Shown here: in pieces, positions 1 to 5,473 of the stretch
Layout of the letters: the number at the start of each line of letters is the position of its first letter
Position numbering within the stretch: position 1 is the stretch's first letter
Assembly (NCBI GenBank): GCA_934177555.1
Contig: CAKPPL010000064.1
Location: 1 to 6,359 of the forward strand
Reading direction: 5' to 3'
Source of the DNA: an uncultured Clostridia bacterium
GTDB taxonomy: Bacteria > Bacillota > Clostridia > TANB77 > CAG-508
DNA length: 6,359 nt
Translations under genes and position numbers: made by a program
The notes under the pieces: model-generated
Seen by the model: only the letters and a program-made list of their open reading frames with translations
Told to the model about the DNA's origin: nothing
The model's database searches: none

Positions 1-140
1 GAATATCTACAGTAGAAGATTTAACAAATAGATCTGAAAATGATATGATGAAAGTTAGAAATTTAGGAAAGAAATCATTAGATGAAGTAACAGCAAAATT
101 ACATTCATTAGGACTAAATTTCGCAGAAGAAGATGAATAA
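1..140 (+). CDS. rpoA: RNA polymerase alpha subunit, C-terminal end (partial)
   Basis: The gene enters from the left edge. The reading frame begins at base 3 and ends with TAA at 138-140, leaving 45 residues. These match the end of the alpha C-terminal domain: TVEDL, then a helix, then the conserved NLGKKSLDEV motif (a helix-hairpin-helix-like element), then LHSLGLNF and a short acidic tail (EEDE). In the family this domain contacts UP-element DNA and transcription activators, and the N-terminal domain, outside the window, dimerises to nucleate polymerase assembly. rplQ follows 17 bases later, as in the alpha operon of most bacteria, which supports the call. The 5' part of the gene is not visible. 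Confidence 0.95.
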   Translation, partial: ISTVEDLTNRSENDMMKVRNLGKKSLDEVTAKLHSLGLNFAEEDE

Positions 141-157
141 AAAGGAAGGTGAATATA

Positions 158-682
158 GTGGCAACAAATAGAAAATTAGGCAGAACTACTGATATAAGAA
201 TGGCAATGTTAAGAACTCTAACAACAGACTTAATATTACATGGAAAAATAGAAACAACAGAAGCTAGAGCAAAAGAAGTAAAAGCAATAGCTGATAGCTT
301 AATTTCATTAGCTATAAAAGAAAAAGATAATTATGAAACTGTTGATGCAAAAGTAGTAAAAGCTAAATTAGATTCTAAAGGTAACAAAGTTACAGAAATA
401 GCAAAAAGCAAAAATGGTAAAGAATACCTAAAAGTTGTTAAAGAAGAAACAACTGAAAAAAGACAAAAAGATATGCCATCAAGATTAAATGCAAGAAGAA
501 AAATGATGACAAAAATAAATAAAGTAAAAGATAGCAAAGGAAACAATATAGATTTAATTGATAAATTATTCAATGAAATCGCTCCAAAATATGAAGGAAG
601 AGTTGGAGGATATACAAGAATAATAAAAGCTGGTCCACGTAAAGGTGATGGAGCAGAAGTTGCTATATTACAATTAGTTTAA
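158..682 (+). CDS. rplQ: 50S ribosomal protein L17 (bL17) with internal insertion
   Basis: L17 is a structural protein of the large ribosomal subunit near the peptide exit tunnel. The N-terminal part (MATNRKLGRT, then AMLRTL, TDLI, KIETTEARAKE, about residues 1-55) and the C-terminal part (LNARRKMM, KLFNEIAPKY, GGYTRIIKAGPRKGDGAEVA, about 110-174) are typical of the family. I chose GTG at 158 because it gives the usual N-terminus MATNRKLGR and lies 6 bases after the AAGGTG of a Shine-Dalgarno at 142-151; the in-frame GTG at 149 sits inside that Shine-Dalgarno. The product is 174 residues against about 115-130 for most bacteria. The excess is a lysine/glutamate-rich insertion at residues 56-107, plus a few extra residues around 122-130. 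It follows rpoA by 17 bases and is surely co-transcribed with it. Confidence 0.97.
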   Translation: MATNRKLGRTTDIRMAMLRTLTTDLILHGKIETTEARAKEVKAIADSLISLAIKEKDNYETVDAKVVKAKLDSKGNKVTEIAKSKNGKEYLKVVKEETTEKRQKDMPSRLNARRKMMTKINKVKDSKGNNIDLIDKLFNEIAPKYEGRVGGYTRIIKAGPRKGDGAEVAILQLV

Positions 683-693
683 AAATTAAATAT

Positions 694-797
694 AAATTAT
701 CAAGAGTGGAGTAGAGAAACGGCTCGATAATCCCACAGCAACCTATCAGTAGACAAGGTGCTAAAACCGGCAAAGCAAAAGCTTTGAGTGATGATTT
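694..797 (+). promoter_or_regulatory. SAM-I (S-box) riboswitch aptamer upstream of metK
   Basis: The RNA binds S-adenosylmethionine and switches off the downstream SAM synthetase gene. The sequence shows the S-box core: AAGAG at 702-706, GCAACC at 738-743, AAGGTGCTAA at 755-764, in order and spacing. P1 pairs AAATTATCA (694-702) with TGATGATTT (789-797), with one G-U wobble. P2 has TGG/CCA at its base (707-709 with 733-735) and GAG/CTC above (714-716 with 723-725), followed by the kink-turn-like GATAA. P3 is short: ACCT (741-744) with AGGT (756-759). P4 is a clean CAAAGC-AAAA-GCTTTG hairpin (771-786). The P2 loop CGG (720-722) can pair with CCG (767-769) in J3/4, the expected pseudoknot; from memory this pair is UGG/CCA in Bacillus examples, so the change appears compensatory. 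The position directly before metK fits the known role. Confidence 0.95.
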
Positions 798-806
798 CAT
801 AAAATT

Positions 807-840
807 AAAGACTCTTAGCAAAAAGCTAAGATCTTTTTTT
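807..840 (+). terminator. Intrinsic terminator of the SAM riboswitch expression platform
   Basis: AAAGA (807-811) and TCTTAGC (813-819) pair with GCTAAGA (825-831) and TCTTT (832-836), giving a 12-bp stem with C812 bulged and a five-A loop (820-824). The 3' arm runs into a T-tract ending at 840. A competing antiterminator can be drawn between 781-789 and 811-819 (GCT and GAGT with AGC and ACTC, separated by two U-U mismatches), which would use the P4/P1 3' side. That arrangement fits a SAM-OFF switch, but the antiterminator is inferred and weak. The terminator lies 10 bases before the metK Shine-Dalgarno end, so it acts before translation starts. Confidence 0.9.
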
Positions 841-858
841 ATATAGGAGGAATAAGAT

Positions 859-1977
859 ATGAAGAAATATTATTTTACATCTGAAAGTGTAACAGAAGGA
901 CATCCAGATAAATTATGTGATTACATTTCAGATACAGTATTAGATGAAGCACTAAAACAAGACAAATACTCAAGAGTAGCAATAGAAACATTTGCATCTG
1001 CAAATCAAATAACAATAGCAGGACAAATAACAACAAATGCTAAATTAGATATAGAAAAAATAGTAAGAGACAGAATTAAAGAAATTGGATATGATAATAG
1101 TGAATTAGATATAGATTATAGAACATGTAAAATAGATATAAATATAACAAAACAAAGTTCTGATATAGCACAAGGTGTAGATGTAGGAGGAGCAGGAGAC
1201 CAAGGAATTATGTTTGGTTTTGCTACTGATGAGACAGAAGAATATATGCCTTTTGCAGCAAGTATGGCACATAAATTATCAAAAAGATTAACAGAAGTAC
1301 GTAAAACAGGAATATTACCATATCTTAGACCAGATGGAAAAACACAAGTAACAGTAGAATATGATGAAAATAATCAAGTAAAAAGAATAGATACAGTATT
1401 AATTTCAACACAACATAATGCAGATGTTGATATGGAAGAATTAAAAAAAGACATAAGAGAAAAAGTTATTAATGCTGTAATACCAGAAAAATATTTAGAT
1501 GAGAATACAAAATATTATATAAATCCAACTGGAAGATTTGTTATAGGAGGACCTTTAGGAGATACAGGTTTAACAGGAAGAAAAATAATAGTTGATACAT
1601 ATGGTGGTTATGCACGTCATGGTGGAGGAGCATTTTCAGGAAAAGATGCAACAAAAGTTGACCGTAGTGCAGCTTATATGTTACGTCATATTGCTAAAAA
1701 CATTGTTGCAAATGGATTTGCAAAAAAATGTGAAATTCAAGTAGCCTATGCAATAGGAGTAGAACAACCAATGTCAATATTTGTTGATACATTTGGAACA
1801 AATACAATCCCAGAAGATGAAATAATAGATATTATAAATAAAAACTTTGATTTAACACCAAAAGGAATTATAGAATATTTACATTTAAGAGAACCAATAT
1901 TTACAAAAACAACAAACTATGGTCATTTTGGAAAAAATGATTTACCATGGGAAAAAATTATAAAATTAGAAAAATAA
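859..1977 (+). CDS. metK: S-adenosylmethionine synthetase (methionine adenosyltransferase)
   Basis: MetK makes S-adenosylmethionine from ATP and methionine in the cytosol, releasing phosphate and diphosphate; SAM is the main cellular methyl donor. The protein is 372 residues, slightly shorter than the usual 380-400. Visible signatures are GHPDK near the N-terminus (residues 14-18, with the active-site His15), the GAGDQGIMFG loop (111-120), the INPTGRFVIGGPLGD block (221-235), TGRKIIVDTYGG (239-250), and the phosphate-binding GGGAFSGKD (255-263). The C-terminus carries YGHFGKNDLPWE, as in the family. The ATG at 859 is 8 bases after AGGAGG (845-850) and gives the standard MKKYYFTSESVTEGHPDK start. 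One stretch, ETFASANQITIAGQITT (43-59), differs from the common form ending in VLVAGEITT. Expression is under the SAM-I riboswitch upstream. Confidence 0.98.
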   Translation: MKKYYFTSESVTEGHPDKLCDYISDTVLDEALKQDKYSRVAIETFASANQITIAGQITTNAKLDIEKIVRDRIKEIGYDNSELDIDYRTCKIDINITKQSSDIAQGVDVGGAGDQGIMFGFATDETEEYMPFAASMAHKLSKRLTEVRKTGILPYLRPDGKTQVTVEYDENNQVKRIDTVLISTQHNADVDMEELKKDIREKVINAVIPEKYLDENTKYYINPTGRFVIGGPLGDTGLTGRKIIVDTYGGYARHGGGAFSGKDATKVDRSAAYMLRHIAKNIVANGFAKKCEIQVAYAIGVEQPMSIFVDTFGTNTIPEDEIIDIINKNFDLTPKGIIEYLHLREPIFTKTTNYGHFGKNDLPWEKIIKLEK

Positions 1978-1980
1978 GAT

Positions 1981-2050
1981 AAACTCATTTTTTCAAATGT
2001 ATAAAAAAGCCAATTATGAGCAAAATACATTTGAAAGGATGAGTTTTTTT
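1981..2050 (+). terminator. Long hairpin plus T-run between metK and sleB, probable metK terminator
   Basis: Bases 1981-2002 and 2025-2046 form a 22-bp inverted repeat. AAACTCAT pairs with ATGAGTTT and CAAATGTAT with ATACATTTG; the middle TTTTT pairs with AAAGG through two G-U wobbles. The loop is 22 bases (2003-2024). A run of seven T (2044-2050) follows, so this is best read as the intrinsic terminator of metK. The loop is larger than usual for a terminator. The T-run ends at the sleB start codon, and the only plausible sleB ribosome binding site (GAAAGGA, 2033-2039) lies in the 3' arm, so the same structure could also hold back sleB translation on read-through transcripts. Confidence 0.75.
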
Positions 2051-2728
2051 ATGAAAAAGAAAATATTTGGTATATTAATAATTTCAATACTAGTATTAGG
2101 ACTAATAGTAACAATATCTTTGCAAAATAATACTGTTGAAGCATTGTCAAAATATGGCTCAAGAGGAAGTGAAGTAAAAACTATACAAGAAAAACTAAAA
2201 AGGTGGGGATATTACTCAGGAAGTGTTGATGGAATATATGGAACACAAACTGTTAATGCAGTGAAAAAATTTCAAAAGAAAAATGGTTTAACAGCAGATG
2301 GAATTGCAGGGACTCAAACATTAAATGCAATGGGGATAATGACATCATCAACAAGTAGTAGTAGTTCATCTAGTAATTCATCAAATGTGAATTTATTAGC
2401 AAGAGCTATATATGGAGAAGCAAGAGGAGAACCATATGTAGGACAAGTAGCAGTAGCTGCAGTAATTTTAAATAGAGTGAAAAGTAGTAAATTTCCAAAT
2501 ACAATAGCAGGTGTTATATACCAAAATGGTGCATTTGATGCCGTATCAGATGGGCAAATAAATTTAACACCAGATAGTACTTCAAAAAAGGCTGCACAAG
2601 ATGCACTAAATGGTTGGGATCCATCATATGGAGCAATATATTACTTTAATCCTAGTACGGCTACAAATAAATGGATTTGGTCTAGACCAATGACAGTAAC
2701 AATAGGAAAGCATAGATTTTGTAAATAA
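2051..2728 (+). CDS. sleB: Spore cortex-lytic enzyme SleB (germination lytic transglycosylase)
   Basis: SleB cleaves cortex peptidoglycan at muramic-delta-lactam sites during spore germination. The ATG at 2051 gives 225 residues starting with a basic MKKK and a hydrophobic segment (about 6-24), a typical export signal. An earlier in-frame ATG at 1997 would put 18 residues encoded by the terminator hairpin in front of the signal, so I reject it. Next is a peptidoglycan-binding type 1 domain (about 35-95: GSRGSEVKTIQEKL, GYYSGSVDGIYG, AVKKFQKKNGLTADGIAG). A serine-rich linker (99-111) leads to the Hydrolase_2 catalytic domain (about 114-225). This contains ARAIYGEARGEPYVGQVA, where Glu123 aligns with the catalytic glutamate of SleB/CwlJ enzymes, and AVILNRV. 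No ypeB gene, the usual partner, follows. The family is normally made in the forespore; I could not find a clear sigma-G promoter. Confidence 0.93.
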   Translation: MKKKIFGILIISILVLGLIVTISLQNNTVEALSKYGSRGSEVKTIQEKLKRWGYYSGSVDGIYGTQTVNAVKKFQKKNGLTADGIAGTQTLNAMGIMTSSTSSSSSSSNSSNVNLLARAIYGEARGEPYVGQVAVAAVILNRVKSSKFPNTIAGVIYQNGAFDAVSDGQINLTPDSTSKKAAQDALNGWDPSYGAIYYFNPSTATNKWIWSRPMTVTIGKHRFCK

Positions 2729-2775
2729 CAAAATAAAGAATAATAACATATAATATCCATAAGGAGGAAAAGAGT

Positions 2776-3138
2776 ATGGAGAATTTTATAATAAATTCAG
2801 TACTTTGGACACTTGCTCTTTATGGATTATTTGAATTAATAAAGCAAATAATATATATGTTTACATATACAAATATGAAAGCAGATGGTATCTATATAAT
2901 TATAGCAGTGAAAAATCAAGAAGAAATTATAGAAGGATTTTTACGTTCAAGTTTATTCAAATTATTATATGGTAAAGAAGACTATGTAAAAGATATTATA
3001 GTTTCAGATTTACATTCAACAGATAAAACAAAAGACATAGTAAATAAAATGTCACTTGACTATGAATGTGTGAAAGTTACAAATTGGAAAGAATGTAAAG
3101 AAATTATTGATAATATTGATGAAATAAATGAAAAATAA
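2776..3138 (+). CDS. Small membrane-anchored protein resembling the N-terminal half of a family 2 glycosyltransferase
   Basis: This 120-residue protein starts at an ATG 8 bases after a perfect AAGGAGG (2761-2767). Residues about 8-30 form one hydrophobic segment (SVLWTLALYGLFELIKQIIYMF). The rest is soluble and looks like the start of a GT-A fold: a strand and nucleotide-loop-like stretch IYIIIAVKNQEEIIEGFLRS (39-58), then DIIVSDLHSTDKTKDIVNK (73-91), similar to the family 2 glycosyltransferase pattern VVDxxSxDxT. The protein stops before the metal-binding DxD and catalytic regions of true enzymes would occur, so it is probably not an active transferase. The stop TAA and the sharp ending show no sign of a frameshifted remainder downstream, where recD2 begins. 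The job is unknown; the similarity is judged by eye. It lies 47 bases after sleB. Confidence 0.85.
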   Translation: MENFIINSVLWTLALYGLFELIKQIIYMFTYTNMKADGIYIIIAVKNQEEIIEGFLRSSLFKLLYGKEDYVKDIIVSDLHSTDKTKDIVNKMSLDYECVKVTNWKECKEIIDNIDEINEK

Positions 3139-3160
3139 TATATATTTTTTTATCCTTATG

Positions 3161-3169
3161 TGATACAAT
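3161..3169 (+). promoter_or_regulatory. Possible extended -10 promoter for recD2
   Basis: TG-A-TACAAT at 3161-3169 matches the extended -10 form (TGnTATAAT) with one mismatch. No good -35 box is seen at the right distance (TATATT at 3141-3146). Transcription would begin near 3176, leaving a short leader before the recD2 Shine-Dalgarno AGAGGA (3188-3193). In such AT-rich DNA a match like this can arise by chance, and recD2 may instead be read from upstream. Confidence 0.35.
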
Positions 3170-3198
3170 AAATATCAAATAAAGAAAAGAGGACAAAA

Positions 3199-5427
3199 GT
3201 GGAAGAAAGAGAAGGAGTATTAGCAGAAATAATATATCAAAATGAAGTAAATAGTTATTTAGTAGGAATATTAGAAACTGAAGAAGAACAAATAACTATT
3301 GTAGGATATATGCCATTTATAGTAAAAGGAGATACTTTAAAAGTAATAGGAAATTTTGTTGAACACAAAGACTATGGTGAACAATTCAAAGTAGAAACAT
3401 TTGAAAAATTAATGCCTCAAACATTAGGAGCATTAGAATCATATTTAGCAAATGGAAAAATAAAAGGTGTAGGACCTGTAATTGCCAAAAAAATAATAGA
3501 TAGATTTGGTGAGGAAACAATACATATTATAAAATATGAGCCAGAAGAATTAGAAGTAATAAAAGGAATAAATAAACAAAAAGCATTAGAAATATCAAAA
3601 AGTTTTATAGAAAATTGGGAATTGTGGCAAATAGTAGGGTTTTTAGAAAAATTTGGATTAGGAGCTGAAAGTGCTAAAAAAGTATATAATTTACTTGGAG
3701 TAAATGCAATAGAAGAAATAGAAGCAAATCCATATATATTAATAGATATATCAAGAAATGTAGATTTTAAACAAATAGATGAAATGGCAATGAAACTTGG
3801 AATGGAAATGCAAAACAATAAAAGAATTAAGAGTGGAATTAAATATGCATTAATAAAAATTACTTATAATGGTCATTGCTGTACTCAAAAAGAAAATCTA
3901 ATAGAATATGTAAAACAATTATTAGGAGTAAACAAAGAAGTAATAGAAGAAGGAATAATAAATTTAAAAGTAAATAATGAAATTGTAATTGAAGATAGAG
4001 ATGGAATAGAATGGATATATTTATATTCTTTTTATAATGCTGAAAAACAAATAGCAGAAAAAATAGTGAAATTAAATAAAGCCAAAAATACAAAAAAAGT
4101 AGTAAATATAGAAAAAGAATTAAAAATTATTGAAGAAAAAACAGATATAATATTATCAGAAAAGCAAAAAGAAGCAATTAAAGAGATAAATGAAAATAAT
4201 GTAACAATAATAACTGGTGGACCAGGAACAGGAAAAACAACAATAATAAAAAGCATAATAGAAATATATAATCAAAAAAAATACAAAATAGTTTTATGTG
4301 CTCCAACTGGAAGAGCAGCTAAAAGAATGACAGAAACAACAGGAGAAGAAGCAAGTACATTACATAGATTATTAGAAATAGGAAAGGTTGATGAAGAGAG
4401 TTTATTTAACAAAGAGTCAGAATATCAAGGTTCACCAATAGATGCAGACATAATAATAGTAGATGAAGTATCAATGGTAGACATGTTTATAATGAGTTAT
4501 TTATTAGGTTGTATATATCAAGGTACAAAACTAATATTAGTAGGAGATAGTGATCAATTACCATCAGTAGGACCTGGTAGTGTATTAAAAGATTTAATAA
4601 ATTCAAAAAAAATAGTAGCAGTACATTTAGATAAAATATTTAGACAAGCTGCGAAAAGTAAAATAGTAGTAAATGCACATAGAGTTAATAATGGAAAAAA
4701 ATTTATATCTCAGAATGATGAAGAACTAGAAAGAGATGCAAAGCAAGATTTCTTTTTCATAAAGGAAAATAATCAAGAAAAAGTTTTGCAACAAGTATTA
4801 TCATTATGTAATGGCAGATTAAAAAAATTTGGAGACTATGATTTTTTTGAGAGTATACAAGTATTAACTCCAACCAAAAAAGGTTTATTAGGAACAAAAG
4901 AACTTAATAAAGCATTACAACAGGAATTAAATCCACCAAGAGAAGGAGAAACAGAAAAAAATAGTTTGGGAGCAATATTTAGAATTGGTGATAGAGTAAT
5001 GCAAATAAAAAATAATTATGATATGTATTGGGAGAAAAAACTTAATGATAAATTAGAAGTTGGAAATGGTTTATTTAATGGAGAAACAGGAACAATAACA
5101 AATATAAATGAAAAAGAAAAAAATATTAGAGTTAAATTTGATGATGATAAAGTATGTTGGTATGAATACAATGAATTAGAACAAATAGAACATAGTTATG
5201 CAATAACTATTCACAAGGCACAAGGAAGTGAATTTGATGTTGTTATTATGATAATTCCTCAAGTAGCACCAATGTTATTAACTAGGAATTTATTGTATAC
5301 AGGAATAACAAGAGCCAAAAAATTGTTAATAGTAATTGGAAATGATAGAGTAATAGATTATATGATAAATAATGTAGATAGTAAAAAAAGAAATACAGGA
5401 TTAGAATTCAAATTAAAGCAAATTTGA
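3199..5427 (+). CDS. recD2: RecD2 family ATP-dependent 5'-3' DNA helicase
   Basis: RecD2 is a superfamily 1B helicase that works without RecBC and takes part in DNA repair and replication-fork stability. The GTG at 3199 follows AGAGGA (3188-3193) and gives 742 residues, normal for the family. An N-terminal OB-like region (about 1-70) is followed by helix-hairpin-helix repeats (GKIKGVGPVIAKKI near 86-99, VIKGINKQKALEI near 120-132, and a degenerate one near 149-167). The motor has Walker A GGPGTGKTT (340-348, Lys346), APTGRAAKRM with a downstream STLHRLL, Walker B IIVDEVSMVD (Asp422, Glu423), GDSDQLPSVGPG (449-460), IFRQ (Arg482), an SH3-like insert around 610-660, HSYAITIHKAQGSEFD (665-680) and TGITRAKK (701-708). 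All ATPase motifs look intact. The N-terminal extension with helix-hairpin-helix repeats separates it from the RecD subunit of RecBCD. Confidence 0.96.
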   Translation: MEEREGVLAEIIYQNEVNSYLVGILETEEEQITIVGYMPFIVKGDTLKVIGNFVEHKDYGEQFKVETFEKLMPQTLGALESYLANGKIKGVGPVIAKKIIDRFGEETIHIIKYEPEELEVIKGINKQKALEISKSFIENWELWQIVGFLEKFGLGAESAKKVYNLLGVNAIEEIEANPYILIDISRNVDFKQIDEMAMKLGMEMQNNKRIKSGIKYALIKITYNGHCCTQKENLIEYVKQLLGVNKEVIEEGIINLKVNNEIVIEDRDGIEWIYLYSFYNAEKQIAEKIVKLNKAKNTKKVVNIEKELKIIEEKTDIILSEKQKEAIKEINENNVTIITGGPGTGKTTIIKSIIEIYNQKKYKIVLCAPTGRAAKRMTETTGEEASTLHRLLEIGKVDEESLFNKESEYQGSPIDADIIIVDEVSMVDMFIMSYLLGCIYQGTKLILVGDSDQLPSVGPGSVLKDLINSKKIVAVHLDKIFRQAAKSKIVVNAHRVNNGKKFISQNDEELERDAKQDFFFIKENNQEKVLQQVLSLCNGRLKKFGDYDFFESIQVLTPTKKGLLGTKELNKALQQELNPPREGETEKNSLGAIFRIGDRVMQIKNNYDMYWEKKLNDKLEVGNGLFNGETGTITNINEKEKNIRVKFDDDKVCWYEYNELEQIEHSYAITIHKAQGSEFDVVIMIIPQVAPMLLTRNLLYTGITRAKKLLIVIGNDRVIDYMINNVDSKKRNTGLEFKLKQI

Positions 5428-5452
5428 CAATTAATTTAAAATGTTGTAAGAT
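5424..5452 (+). promoter_or_regulatory. Sigma-A type promoter for the last gene, overlapping the recD2 stop
   Basis: A perfect -35 box TTGACA (5424-5429) is followed after exactly 17 bases by TAAGAT (5447-5452), which matches four of six -10 positions. The start would fall near 5459, only about 15 bases before the ATG at 5474 and just ahead of GGGAGG. The -35 box overlaps the recD2 stop codon (TGA, 5425-5427), so the next gene can be transcribed independently of recD2. No terminator is visible between the two genes. Confidence 0.6.
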
Positions 5453-5473
5453 AATTTATAGGGAGGAAATTAT

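Noticed and set aside
331..573. Open frame on the minus strand (80 codons) inside rplQ
   Set aside because: It lies fully within rplQ, has a leucine/phenylalanine/serine-rich composition expected from reading A-rich coding DNA backwards, and has no recognisable domain.
1997..2050. Upstream in-frame ATG (1997) and ATG (2039) as sleB starts
   Set aside because: The 1997 start lies in the left arm of the terminator hairpin, has no Shine-Dalgarno and would bury the signal peptide; the 2039 start overlaps the only Shine-Dalgarno.
2345..2386. Serine codon run (AGT/TCA) as a possible tandem repeat element
   Set aside because: It encodes the flexible serine linker between the two SleB domains and is ordinary low-complexity coding sequence.
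2726..2754. TATAAT at 2749-2754 as a promoter for the small membrane protein
   Set aside because: The -10 box is perfect, but the -35 position (TAACAA) is poor and the start would fall on the Shine-Dalgarno itself; I do not count it as supported.
3131..3151. AAAAATA/TATTTTT inverted repeat followed by T as a terminator after the small membrane protein
   Set aside because: The stem is short and made only of A-T pairs, so it would be too weak; such patterns are common by chance in this AT-rich DNA.
3417..3818. Open frame on the minus strand (133 codons) inside recD2
   Set aside because: It is an antisense shadow of the helix-hairpin-helix region of recD2, with biased composition and no family match.
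3860..4256. Two overlapping minus-strand open frames that look like membrane proteins
   Set aside because: Their hydrophobicity comes from antisense reading of Lys/Glu/Asn/Ile codons in recD2; they overlap each other and the Walker A coding region.
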